From Poecilobothrus nobilitatus (Eukaryota; Arthropoda; Insecta; Diptera; Dolichopodidae), in the NCBI GenBank assembly GCA_947095535.1, contig OX352772.1:109328903-109392902 (forward strand): a DNA stretch of 64,000 nucleotides, given 5' to 3'. The position numbers and the translations under genes are program-made. The notes beneath the pieces are model-generated. The model ran no database searches. It was not told the DNA's origin and saw only the letters and a list, made by a program, of their open reading frames with translations. Below are positions 22,080 to 33,019 of this stretch, piece by piece. How positions within the stretch are numbered: position 1 is the stretch's first letter; each line of letters opens with the position of its first letter.

Positions 22080-23128
22080 CTGTATAATATAGAAATAATT
22101 TTCGCAAATATATGATTTTAAACAATTATTAATTACATACATGAAAATTATATTGCATTAATTAATTGAAAAAAAAGTAAGGAAATAAACCAAAGGTTTT
22201 CAAAAACGCATTTTTCAAAATTCAACCATATTACTTAATTACTTTAGAGTAAAGAATATATATCTGCTATATTAATAGACTTGTAACTACATTAATAGAC
22301 TTTGTAATTTGGACAGGTGTTCAACTCAAAGCTGTTTAAAAATAGTAAATTTTTAGTTTTGACTACTTACAGTTTCAAAACGGGGAGTGACTTAAAAATA
22401 TTTTCTGAAATGACTCAAACAAACTATTCCTAATAGAACTTGAGCTACAGCAATTTAAATATAGGGCTTTTTCGAACTTTGGGCGGCCGTAGCTTCCTAA
22501 CAGGAGGGCTTACAGAAAAAGTTTTTCCATAAAATTAAGTTTTTTGCAATGCCTATCGGTATTTAAAAATTTATTACTTTAATTCAAACGGTGTAGATGT
22601 TGTGATTTTTGAATTTTTTTGAAATAACTAAATTTTAAGTCCTCATTGGATGTTTAAAACAGTTCTATCAGAATATAATCAAGTACCAAAATATTTAATA
22701 CCGTTAATACATATACAGGTTCATAGCTCCTATATAGTCCTATATATAGAGATTATAGACTGATTTTATAATGGATTTTATTGAACTAACGGTTATAGAT
22801 AGTAAACAATATTCACTTAATTGTTTAAAAACATATTGGTACTACGTGGTACTTGAAAAAATCTTAAATTAAAATTTGTTTTCTCTGTAGAATTGTAATA
22901 CTTTGCTATACATTTCAAACTTTATTAATTTTTTTATTAAAAAAATTTTTATAATATTTTAATATTAATTTTAAAAATTTTATTTGAAAAAATAGAACGA
23001 AATCATTTTCTATTTAATCATATTAAATATTTTGCACTTATACTTACATTGGTAATGCATATGTATGTACAAATAATATTATATTATAATTTATAAATTA
23101 AATTAAATACTTTTACATGAAAATGCTA
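22080..23128. other. Non-coding region upstream of the THAP exon
   Basis: It should contain the first exon of the P-type gene, encoding the first Cys pair of the THAP finger, but I could not identify it. No other gene is seen. A more complex stretch at 22320-22640 (with GGGCGGCCGTAGCTTCC near 22481) looks like an old repeat of unknown type. Confidence 0.4.
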
Positions 23129-23292
23129 TTTTTTTTTTTTTTAATGCATTTCTCTGCCACATATTTGTGGACAGCAAATTACACAGCCTTTCCTGTTCAG
23201 GCTTGACTGTAAATGTCGTAAGGGGGAAATAACTCTTACGACGTGTGTGGGATTCGAGCCTACACTCCCTCCCACTAGGCCACCGAGGCCTC
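23129..23292 (-). repeat. tRNA-derived SINE, copy B
   Basis: On the minus strand the head reads GAGGCCTCGGTGGCCTAGTG and carries a B-box-like GCTCGAATCCCAC. The hairpin pair CGTCGTAAG / CTTACGAC follows, then a body with CAAGCCTGAACAGGAAAGG. It ends in an A run (T14 at 23129-23142 on the plus strand). It is the best-preserved of the three copies, and its tail is diagnostic of retroposition. Confidence 0.75.
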
Positions 23293-23452
23293 TGCTAGTA
23301 TTCATTTATACTAGATACTACATGTTTTGTGTATTATTATATAATGTTGTTTTACAGCAAATTGTTTACAGCTTTGCAGAATTGTTGAAAAATATGATTT
23401 CGTTTTTTGTTTTTCTTATTCCTAAATGTACAAGGCAAATGAATTTTTTCTT

Positions 23453-23677
23453 CTGACAAATCACTCTTTATATATTATAATATGTACTCATTGGTGTTAT
23501 ACAAAAAGCGCAGCAAAGAAAAGAGTACAAATTCCAAAGAATCGAATAATGAATATGTATACATTATACATACATATTTGACATGTATTACTTTATTGAA
23601 AATTACATAGTGCATGTGAATGTTTATCTTATATATGAATATGACATGCAAAACTTTTTTGTTGCCTTTGCCATGGC
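23453..23677 (-). repeat. Right long inverted repeat flanking the P-type transposase region
   Basis: This is the reverse complement of 12172-12385 over its full length, with scattered mismatches and small indels. Its outer end is GCCATGGC at 23670-23677. Its inner end, CTGACAAATCACTCTT, corresponds to the inner end of the left copy. Confidence 0.65.
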
Positions 23678-23958
23678 GTCTAAATGTAAAGAAAAAATTG
23701 AATTTGGATAAAAGTATAGATATATGTATGTTTGTGTGAATATTTTTTTTTAATCTTTCGAATTTTTATGATTTACAGATTAAATATTAAGCTTAATGCT
23801 AACTACATATATTTATGTATGTATGTATGCATACGAATATTTACATTTTTGGATACCTATCATCGAATTCTAATATACTCGTAGATACTTAAATCGCATG
23901 TAAACAAAAAATCTATTGCTCTTGTTAAAGTAAATATTAGATATCTACATAATATATA

Positions 23959-24918
23959 CAGAGTTGCCACTTTGGTAATTTTCTACCAAATTTGGTAATT
24001 TTATTCAGATAATATTTTTTTTGATAACTTGGTAATTTTTTGGAATAATTTGGAGAACAGCAAAAATTAAAATCAGGACCAATATTTGGAAAAAAAAATC
24101 CATTTTTGAAAATAATGAACTATGAAGTTAAAATATTGTGTTGCCACCACATATGTACATAGTGTTAACGTAATTACAAAACATTAACGAAATATTTCAA
24201 GTTCGTTTAAAACAAAATTTTTTAATTTTATTAAAAATATAAATTTTTTACGTTTGTTTAAAATGGAAAAATAAGTTACAAATTTGCTAAAATAATTTAA
24301 GACACATAATTCATAATAAACTTCTTGCTGAAGATATCTTGTGAACAAAAAAGCTCGGCTTGTGAATGTGAATGAATCTCACTCGAAAAGTGGACAAGAT
24401 AATGGATCTGCTACGGTGACTGTGAGAAAATTAGATGAAGTTGATTGTGAAGAATTAAATTCAAGTTCAGCAAGTAGAGAAAGTGAAAAATACCACAGAA
24501 AATTCCAGATGCAGTGGACAGAGAAATTTTTATGGTTAAATGAGAAGAACGAAAATGGCTAAGGAACTGGATAAAGGAAATAAATCGGTTTGTAGAGTTT
24601 GACCTACCAAAAATAAATTTTAGTTTAAGTTATATATATATACAATGTTTTGAGTTCTAGGTTTTACATATTTTACTTTAAAAATTTTATGTTCCATGTC
24701 AATTAATATTGTTTGTTGATAAATAGTTAAGTGGTTTAAGTGGTTTAAGTTTTAACATTTTTTGTTTCTTCAAAATTTGTTTTTTTTTTTTTTATATGAA
24801 TTGTTTTGTTTGTTTTATTATGTTTTATTTGCATATATATTTTGGTAACTTTTTTGTCCATTTGATAACATTATAAAACCAATTTGGTAAACAAATTTTT
24901 TTCTGAGTGGCAGCCCTG
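23959..24918. mobile_element. Short non-autonomous hAT-like DNA transposon
   Basis: The 5' tip CAGAGTTGCCAC and the reverse complement of the 3' tip, CAGGGCTGCCAC, agree at 10 of 12 bases and have the CAGNG start typical of hAT ends. Internally TTGGTAA phrases recur near both ends. Only a short ORF is left inside. No convincing 8-bp target duplication was found: flanks AATATATA and GATTTACA agree at 5 of 8. Confidence 0.6.
24341..24562 (+). pseudogene. Fragment of a hAT-type protein N-terminus
   Basis: A 73-codon frame inside the hAT-like element. Its end, YHRKFQMQWTEKFLWL, resembles the segment just before the zinc finger in hAT/ZBED-type transposase relatives. The zinc finger and catalytic domain are absent, consistent with an internal deletion. 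The start is TTG, so the true first codon is unknown. The identification rests on one short motif. Confidence 0.4.
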
Positions 24919-25963
24919 GATTTACATAAGTATAATGCAACAAACAAAAATTTAAAAATGATTGCCGTTTCTTTGTGTGTGTGTTTCATGAATGAGAAAA
25001 ATGTATAAACTAAATGTATAACATTATATTATGTATACATTTAACATTTAGTTTTGTCTATATTTAAAAGGCAACAAACATACACATGTCAAGGCAAATT
25101 ATTTAATTTAATATTTTAGTGTACTCTGTAAAAATTCTGTTAAAAAATCTGTAATATCTTTGTATGAAAATTTTATTATTTTGCTAATTTAGTTAACTGC
25201 TCTACTATTTTTTGGTATTATTATTTTAGAATCATGTATTGTCACCGGAATTTAAACTGTGTCCAAAATTTCAAGTCTCTAGCTCAACGGGAAGTGTATA
25301 TAAAATAGCTTGCAAGATTCTACGATTCCTTTAACCACGAGTAAGTTCAATAAAAGCTTTTAATAATAAAAAAATACAATTCTTCTTTTCTTTAAATTAA
25401 TTACTTTTCAGAATATTTTTTACTTTATTATTTTTACTTTAAACAATTTTCATTCCACTTAGCTTATCTTCTTTTCAACTTACTTTTCTAGAATGTCTTT
25501 TCAATTTACTTAGCGCCTCTATTTATACTACCAAAATTAGCAGTTTTTTAATATTATGCACTTAGTACATAATATAACAAATTATAACGATTGATTAAAT
25601 TTAAAATTGGAGATAATTCGCAAACTTTTTAGTTTAAACCAAGAATCGAATCATAAATCGAAATTAAAACAACCTTGAAATCAATTGAAAATTGTACTAA
25701 TAGAATGTACTCAAATTACAAAGTTTGAAAAGTACTTATTAGTTTCAGTTTTGACCTTACCTTCAGTTTTAACAATATAATAATTAATTTGAATTAGAAT
25801 TCGGATGAAATAGAAACATACAACATATATTATGTACCCATTTTTAGTTTTGTTAATAATGACATTAGTTTTTTTTATAATTATCTAGTTACTGTAACGA
25901 TTTCATTTGTTAGAGTATAAATAGTTAGTACAAGATGTCTCAAACGCTACGGACTTTTTATAC
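24919..25963. other. Non-coding AT-rich region
   Basis: I see no gene. A moderately complex stretch around 25225-25340 (CCAAAATTTCAAGTCTCTAG) has the feel of an old interspersed repeat but was not assigned. Confidence 0.45.
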
Positions 25964-25967
25964 TATA

Positions 25968-26327
25968 AGTTAAAAACATTTATTGTCCAGGTCAAATTCC
26001 ACTTTCAAAAGTTAACGCACCTAATTATTTCGCAACAATTTGTCACATCAGCAAAATTATAACAGTTGGGAAATATTAAAATCATATTTTCCCACATCGG
26101 CAAATCACGTTGCAATAAAATGTGAATGCAAGTAAGAATATTTGGATAATCAAAAACTTAATTATTTTATGTTAATTCTAATTTGATAGTCAATAAAGAA
26201 AGACGGTTTAATTTTAAATTAATTAATCTTTTTTATTTTAACATTTTCAAATAACAAAATTTACAAAAAATTATATATTAAAATTTATTATTTTTTTTAT
26301 CGATCCCGGAGTAACAAATTCTTAACT
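25968..26327 (+). repeat. 5' LTR of element 2
   Basis: It begins AGTTAAAAACATTTATTGTC and ends CAAATTCTTAACT, so its tips are inverted (AGTTAA/TTAACT). It matches 34321-34682. Confidence 0.88.
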
Positions 26328-26344
26328 GGCGCCCGAGCAGGAAC
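26327..26344 (+). promoter_or_regulatory. Primer binding site, tRNA-Lys-like
   Basis: TGGCGCCCGAGCAGGAAC begins at the last LTR base. It is very close to the site complementary to the 3' end of tRNA-Lys, the primer used by gypsy. Confidence 0.7.
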
Positions 26345-28507
26345 CATTAGATTTATCGGTGTAGTGTAAAAGTGTAAACCAAAAAAAAATTATTTAAAAC
26401 AAAAAAAAAACATTTAGTGAAAATTCGAAATTGAACAATTAAAAACATTTAGTGAACAATTAATTTGAGATCGAGCAGTTATTTAAAAGAAAGGAAAAAT
26501 TTTAATAAACTCTTAAAATAAAACAAAAAAAAAAAAACTTTTTCTACTAACATTACTAACACACTAACAATATTAATAATTAACAAAGTAATAAAAATAT
26601 TTTTTTGCAATTTTAATATTATAATAAAGACAGGTGAGCACTTGGTCCAAACACTGCACTTTAAATCGCGCAGCAAGTAGGATAAATTTCTATCCGAAAT
26701 CTTACCAGCAAATAGAGTTAGGAAACGAGGCCCCTTAGTAGCTCCCCAAAGGGAATAAAAAGGAGCTGCACTACGGTGTGCTTGAAACAAAGATCACCAG
26801 AAGTACGTGTCAGCAGCCGCCTAATTCGTTGGTATCAAAGACTGCAAATGGTTTCCTACAGTTTGTCACTCCGAGGAATCATCTTCACGTAAGCAACGTT
26901 TTACTTTCTCATCTATTGATATTTAAAACAAAAACTTCAAGTAATTGTGGGAAAAAAAAAAAAAAAAGAAAAAAATAGTAACAAAAATTTTAAGAAATAA
27001 AAATAAAGAAATAAAATAAATTATAATTTTTTATAAAAGAAAAATTGAAAAAATTTTTATATGAAGAAAATTATACTAAATTGAAGAAAAATTAAAATTA
27101 TATTAAAAATAAAATTATATTAAAAGAAAAAATAATAATATAGAAAAATAAATATTTTTGTGTTTTGCATTTTGTGAATGAAGCTTTAATTTACCCAAAG
27201 TGAGGCTGCTTAGGCACAGAATCGCAAAACTTCCAATATCAAAAAATAAAATTTTTTTTTATTAATATAATCATAGTTGATTCATACGTCAACAAGTATC
27301 TCTATATAAAGAGAGAAAAATGTGAAAATCAACCTTCATTATATAAATTTTACAAAAAGTAAGGAAAAATAACAAAAATTAAAAATAAAAGGAAAATATA
27401 AGAATCAACAATAAAATTTTAAACATTGAAAATTGTAATTAAAAAATAAAAATAACGATCGTTTCATTAAATAATAAATTTTTTTTTTAACAGATCTGAT
27501 AATTTTAAGAAATTTTTTTTTATTAAAATTTTTATTATAAGGTAACATTTAAATAGAAATAAATTGTAAAAATTATAAAACAAAATTTTAAAACAGAATA
27601 AAATAGAAATAAAATAAGAAATAAAATTTATTAGAAAAAAAATTCCATATGCTTGAAGTTTACCACGAATTTAATTATATTATTACTACATATTACTTTC
27701 TAAATAAGATACTCTAAATAAATATTATCATATTTATGTTAAAAAAATAAAATATTATAATTAAAATTCTTAAATAACTAAATTTTTTTTTAACAAATTA
27801 AGAAATTATTTTGACTAAATAAATGAAAATTAATAAGAATAAATAAATAAAGATTTCTCAAAGGAATTAATTAAATAAATAAAAGAAAAATTTTGTAATA
27901 AAATTCTATGACTTTAATTTTCTATTATATTTTTACTAAATTTTATTATATTTATAGACAATAATCATAATATTATTATATTAGTTGTAAAAGAATAATA
28001 ATAAAAAAAAAAATAATAATAAAACTTATATTAAAAGAAAAGTAAGTGATAATTATATTTGTAAAACAGGATTAAATAAGTAAGTCAAATTTTTAAATCT
28101 TTCAAAGAATTAACGTTGGTATTGATCGCTTACTCCATTTTTTTGAAATATTAATCGGATGTTCTGGAAAAAAAGTAATATTCTTGAGTTTCCGTAATAA
28201 CATTTAACTCTCGTTTTTGATTTCAAAAGGATTTTTCTTGATTTCGAAGGACAGAATTGAATAAATTAATTAATAACTATTGTTTTGATAAATTAAAATA
28301 AATATTAAATAAATATTTAACTGTTATATCGTCTAAATTCGCAAATTTTATTCCTATTTTCTTATTCTCTTATTAAAAATATTTTTCTTTTTTTTTCCCC
28401 CCTTTTTTTCTTTCTTTTGGTTTTACGTCCTTAAAGAGAATAACTTACCTTTCTTTTTTGATTAATTGATTACGTTTTTCCATCCACTTATAAATTTTCT
28501 AACTGAT
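26345..28507 (+). other. Long untranslated leader of element 2
   Basis: About 2.2 kb without a convincing ORF. It is mostly A/T homopolymer-rich, except for a distinct, more GC-rich segment at about 26630-26900. That segment contains AGCTCC...GGAGCT, flanked by TAGT and ACTA, and so could fold into a hairpin at about 26735-26775. It might be a packaging or translation-control region; this is inference only. No Su(Hw)-type TGCATA cluster was noticed. Confidence 0.5.
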
Positions 28508-29812
28508 ATGGCCGCACCACGTATAAATTTTGAGAGACCCATGCGCGTAATGTCAACACCAGAAGAACCAGAGGTGGAAGAACCAGATGTTAGCCCAATA
28601 GCGTCATCTCATCATGAGCACGAGCACTCAGATTATATTAGGGAAACGCTAAGGGAAATGGTTCAATACGAAACCAGACGTATGTTTAGAGAGGCACACG
28701 GGGATACGTACCCTTCTGACGACGACGAGGTGGATCAAGAAATAAATATAGAGAACGATTTTAATTTAGAAGGTATGGACAAGGTACCCGAAGTAGTTAA
28801 AGAGATAGAAAAGTTTTCGGGCGAGACAGGAGAATATGGTTCTTGGAGAAAAGACGTGGACAGAATCATGGAGCACTTAAGAGGTACATTAAAATATTAT
28901 GGGATTTTGAGTACTATTAGAAGAAAAATAAAAGTAGAAGCTGATGCGGTCCTAGAATCCTTTAATGTTCCGTTAAACTGGCACAAAATTCTTAGATGTC
29001 TTGATAGGCATTATGCTGATAAAAGGAATACTCGTACTTTGGTATATCAAATGTCAAATAAGAAGCAAGTAAATTTAACCGTTGAACATTTTTACAAAGA
29101 AATATTCCAATTTCTTACATTAATATTAAAAAGGGTTTCATCTATGAATTTGACCCCAGACGCATATAATGCCATGACAAAAATGTACAGGGAAACAGCG
29201 TTGGACACTTTCATCCGAGGATTGAATGAAAATCTCTCCACGCAAATAAGCCTATTTAATCCAAAGGATCTGTCACAAGCTTTAGATTTGTGTCTGAGAG
29301 CACACAATCCACATCAACGCTCAAATCGTAGTCCAGATCTCAAAACGAATGCTCACACCGGACCCAACCCTAGAGACAGAAACGAATTTACACATAGAAA
29401 TATACGACCACAAAATTCGTATAATAGACCTAACTTCTACAACCACAGACGAACCTCATGGCAGTCTACTAATAATAATAACTATAATTATAACTCACTT
29501 CAGCAACAGCCCAGAGAGCAAAGAAGCCAACAATTGAAACCGGAGACTGCAGGTTCAAACCAGACTCATTTGCCGCGATACAATAGAAACTTCAACAATA
29601 GACCGGCATATCACAACAACTACCATTACAACTCAAGAAGAGATATCAATAACAACAAGAGAACAACAATTCATGACTCATACCAACCTAATAAGACGCA
29701 AAGGCTTAACTACACGAGACCGTCACCATTAAACGAAGAAGAGAGGGGGAAGGAAGTTTGCAAAGAATGTTCGTCCTGCAAACAAAAATCAAACAATTCT
29801 TTTTTAGATTAG
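28508..29812 (+). CDS. gag: Gag of element 2
   Basis: A 434-codon frame if started at the ATG in context ACTGATATGG (28508); the open frame upstream has no ATG. Residues about 95-260 form a gypsy-type capsid region (KFSGETGEYGSWRKDVDRI, then a Leu/Lys-rich helical part with a DRHYADKR phrase). The C-terminal third is Asn/Arg/Gln-rich and presumably binds RNA; there is no CCHC finger, as is usual in errantiviruses. It ends at TAG 29810-29812, overlapping pol by up to 55 bases, with a slippery heptamer just before the stop. It is the only undamaged coding frame of this element. Confidence 0.8.
   Translation: MAAPRINFERPMRVMSTPEEPEVEEPDVSPIASSHHEHEHSDYIRETLREMVQYETRRMFREAHGDTYPSDDDEVDQEINIENDFNLEGMDKVPEVVKEIEKFSGETGEYGSWRKDVDRIMEHLRGTLKYYGILSTIRRKIKVEADAVLESFNVPLNWHKILRCLDRHYADKRNTRTLVYQMSNKKQVNLTVEHFYKEIFQFLTLILKRVSSMNLTPDAYNAMTKMYRETALDTFIRGLNENLSTQISLFNPKDLSQALDLCLRAHNPHQRSNRSPDLKTNAHTGPNPRDRNEFTHRNIRPQNSYNRPNFYNHRRTSWQSTNNNNYNYNSLQQQPREQRSQQLKPETAGSNQTHLPRYNRNFNNRPAYHNNYHYNSRRDINNNKRTTIHDSYQPNKTQRLNYTRPSPLNEEERGKEVCKECSSCKQKSNNSFLD
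29800..29806 (+). promoter_or_regulatory. Programmed -1 frameshift site T TTT TTA
   Basis: The heptamer fits X XXY YYZ and is in the correct phase: in Gag, 29801-29803 is TTT and 29804-29806 is TTA, with the stop two codons later. A -1 slip leads directly into the protease frame. T TTT TTA is the same heptamer as in HIV-1. Gypsy-type errantiviruses are expected to use a -1 shift between gag and pol. Confidence 0.75.
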
Positions 29813-30237
29813 GCTCATCCTGGATCCCGTACATCGAACATCAAACAGGGAACGGGGCCATTTTAAAGTTTCTTATAGACACGGGGTCTAATAAGAATTA
29901 TATTCAACCAAGATATGTAAAAAATCCTATTCAAAATGAGAAGGAGTTCCAGATTAGTTCAGTTGGAGGCAACATTACAGTTACTCATTACGCTCAAATA
30001 TACCTCTTTAAACAAAACACTCATTACGCTCAAATAGACCTCTTTAAACAAACACCGAAAATACCAAAAATAAAATTTTTCATTCTACCAAATTTAACCA
30101 CTTTCGATGGAATTATAGGAAACGATACGCTTACAAGTTTAAATACAGTCATCCATACAAAGGAAAGCCGTTTAGTCCTGCAAGGAAATTTAAGATTTGC
30201 GCTTAAGCAATTAATATCGGAATCAGTCAATCAATAG
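29803..30237 (+). pseudogene. Pol of element 2, protease part
   Basis: This is the frame -1 to Gag. Retropepsin motif FLIDTGSNKNYI lies at about 29872-29907, and GIIGNDTL at about 30112 is the family's second conserved block. The 36-base unit starting ACTCATTACG at 29983 is repeated in tandem at 30019, giving a 12-residue insertion in the protease. The frame ends at TAG 30235. The continuing pol sequence is found one frame over from about 30215 onward, so one base has been gained or lost. Confidence 0.78.
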
Positions 30238-31988
30238 AACTCAGAACGTCACGTCTAAACACTCAACAAAAAGAAAAACTAAGCTGGCTCATAAATAATT
30301 TTACAAATTTATTCGCAGATCCTAATGAGAGGCTCACTTATACCACCGTAGTGAAAGCGGAAATAAGAACCACAACAAACAAACCTGTTTTTTCCAAAAG
30401 TTATCCATATCCAATGGCCTTAAAACCCTAAATCGAAAAGCAAATCCATCAGCTTCTGAAAGATGAAATCATCAGGTCTTCCAGATCACCATATAATTCG
30501 CCGGTATGGATTGTGCCGAAAAAGGAGGATGCTTCTGGCGAAAAGAAATACAGAATGGTGATTGACTATAGGCAAATTAACAAGATAACAATTGCTGATA
30601 AATACCCAATACCGGAAATAGATGAGGTTCTTAAGAATTTGGGCAGCAATAAAATTTTTACAGTTATAGATCTTAAGAGTGGGTTCCACCAAATTCCGCT
30701 TAGAGAACAGGATATTGAAAAAACCGCTTTCTCTGTTAATAATGGTAAATATGAATTCACACGGTTGCCATTTGTCCTAAAGAACGCCCCGTCCATATTT
30801 CAAAGAACGTTGGACGACATTCTTCGAAAATATATCGGAAATAGCTGTTACGTATACATGGATGACATCATCATTTTTAGTAAGGACGAAAATGAACACT
30901 TCAGGAATCTTGAAAATATATTTAAAACTCTGGAGGCAGCTAACATGAAGATACAGCTTGACAAGTCCGAGTTTCTAAAAAACGAAGTTGAGTTTTTAGG
31001 TTTTATCATTTCTGCAGAAGGAGTCAAAACTAATCCGAAAAAAGTAAATACCATATGTGACTTACCAGCACCCAAATCTTTAAAGGAACTGAGATCATTC
31101 CTAGGAATGTCAGGGTATTACAGACGATTTATACTCGATTATGCAAAAATCGCTAAACCCCTGACATCCCTTTTGAGAGGGGAAGGAGGACGTGTGTCCA
31201 AGTTTCAATCAAAAAATACACCTATAAACCTGGATGATGAAGCTAAAAATGCATTTCTCACTTTGAAGAATGCATTAATTTCCAAAGAAGTTGTATTAGC
31301 ATATCCAAATTTCGAAAAGGAATTTGAACTCACTACTGATGCCTCCAACTATGCGATTGGAGCAGTGTTAGCACAGGAGAGGAAACCTATCACTTTCTTA
31401 TCAAGGACTCTGAACAAAACTGAAGAGTCCTACGCTACCAACGAAAAGGAAATGCTGGCGATTATTTGGTTTTTAACAACGTTAAGAAGTTTTCTTTATG
31501 GGACAAGAAAAGTTGTAATCTACACTCATCACCAACCATTGACTTACGCTCTTAGCAACAAAAATTCGAACAGCAAACTTAAGAGATGGAAGGCAATACT
31601 GGAAGAATATAACTACAAATTAAGATATAAAGCCGGCTCAACAAACGTCGTAGCAGATACACTGTCCAGACTTGTTTCGAAAACTCAAACAAACGCTTTA
31701 ACTGTAACTCAACACAGTAGCGACAGTTCATATCACCACTGTATTCAATTAGTCGAGGCTCCAATCAATGTATTCAGAAATCAACTTATATTAAAAATAG
31801 GAGATCAAAGCGAACAAGTAGAATTAAAACCATTTACTAATTATTTCAGATATATTATCACAAAGGACGAATTTTTTGAAAAGGATTTAATTAACATCTT
31901 GAAAAAGCGAATAAATCCACATATCGTAAATGGAATTATGACTACCGAAAAAAAATATGGGAATAATACAAAAGATCCATGCAGATAA
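30215..31988 (+). pseudogene. Pol of element 2, reverse transcriptase and RNase H
   Basis: The frame contains an in-frame TAA at 30429-30431, before the RT fingers, then is open. RT motifs: PVWIVPKKEDASGE, YPIPEIDEVL, and LPFVLKNAP (the usual Gly is Val, codon at 30774). The catalytic YMDD is at 30855-30866. RNase H starts TTDASNYAIGAVLAQ, has EKEMLAIIW, and then THHQPL where the family has TDHQPL (codon 31527), so a catalytic Asp is replaced by His. The frame ends at 31986-31988, while integrase continues in another frame from about 31957. RNase H, and hence replication, should be defective. Confidence 0.82.
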
Positions 31989-32940
31989 TTTCATTAATTC
32001 TAAAATTAGATTCACTAGATTTATAGTAGAAGATGTCATAGACGAAACCCAACAAAAAGAAATTATAATCGAAACCCATAGACGTGCTCATCGGAATGCT
32101 CAGGAGAACAAGGCCCAAATTATTTCGAAATACTACTTTCCAGGAATGGCAAAGAAAATATCGGATTTTGTTAAAAACTGTTCAATATGTAAGCAGAACA
32201 AATATGATAGGCATCCGAACAACCCAAAAATCAATAGTACACCCATCCCAACCTTTGCTGGACATACAATTCACATCGATATTTTTTCTACCGAATCCAA
32301 ACTAGTCCTTACAGCAATTGATAAATTAACCAAATTTGCTCAAGGTAGAATAATAGAAAGCAGATTAATCGAAGATATTCGTTTACGATTAAGAGATATA
32401 CTTTTTTATTATGGAGTCCCAGAGTTCGTAATAATGGATCTAACTCCGCCTCCATTAGAGCTATGATGGAAGACGAGCTTAAAATTTTCACAACGTCACC
32501 GTATAAAAGCGAGGTAAATGGACAAGTGGAAAGATTTCACTCCACGTTATCAGAAATCATGCGTTGCTTAAAGGCTGAAAAAGTAAATCGCAATTTCGAA
32601 GAATTATTACAAAGATCCATAAATGAATACAACCATACAATTCATTCGGTAACAGGAAAAAAACCAATTGAGCTTTTTTTTAGGAAGAATTCCGAATATC
32701 AGTCCAGAAGAATTTGAAAAAACTAGACTAAATAACATCGAAAAATTAAAGAACAAACAAAGGAAAGATCTAAAATACCATAACAAAACAAAAAAACCAA
32801 TTAAACAATATGATGTAGGACAAACTATTTATGTGAAACACAACAAAAGAATAGGGTCAAACTTACTTACAGATTTAAAAAAGAAAAAGTTAAAGAAAAT
32901 TACAAAACAACCATTCTTACAGAATCAGGCAGAATAGTGC
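31957..32940 (+). pseudogene. Pol of element 2, integrase
   Basis: The first piece (31957-32466) has the His pair ETHRRAHRN and Cys pair CSICK of the zinc-binding domain, Asp of IHIDIF (32278) and Asp of FVIMD (32437). A frame change about ten bases later puts the rest in the next frame (32463-32717), with the catalytic Glu in GQVERFHST (32529). Another change near 32700 leads to a third piece (32668-32937) with a basic C-terminal region. Integrase is thus present in full length but split by two frameshifts. Confidence 0.8.
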
Positions 32941-33019
32941 ACAAATCTAATATCAGATCATAATTTTGTTTTATCCTTTTTATTCAATACTTTTCATTAC
33001 TTTCGTTACTTTCTCTATC

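Larger units (their letters stand above)
12172..23677 (-). mobile_element. Candidate P-superfamily transposon with long inverted repeats, hit by a LOA insertion
   Basis: Outward-facing inverted repeats at 12172-12385 and 23453-23677 enclose a minus-strand THAP/P-type transposase gene (exons 22079 to 13959), the 143-bp repeat array and a LOA retrotransposon (16279-21502). Without the LOA insertion the unit would be about 6.3 kb. Known P elements have short 31-bp inverted repeats and 8-bp duplications, so repeats of about 215-225 bp would be atypical. The enclosure may also be coincidental, because the repeat family also occurs outside (12043-12166). The assignment is therefore tentative. Confidence 0.45.

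Noticed and set aside
13930..23000. Looking for the 31-bp inverted repeats of Drosophila P around the P-type gene
   Set aside because: No sequence resembling CATGATGAAATAACATAAGG was seen at either side; only the longer GCCATGGC repeats remain as candidates.
23247..23456. 69-codon frame with a Pro-rich start
   Set aside because: It begins inside the antisense of the SINE head and runs into the long inverted repeat; it has no family features.
26479..26978. Two short frames in the leader of element 2
   Set aside because: No similarity to any retroelement protein that I recognise; they overlap the structured leader segment and are probably chance.
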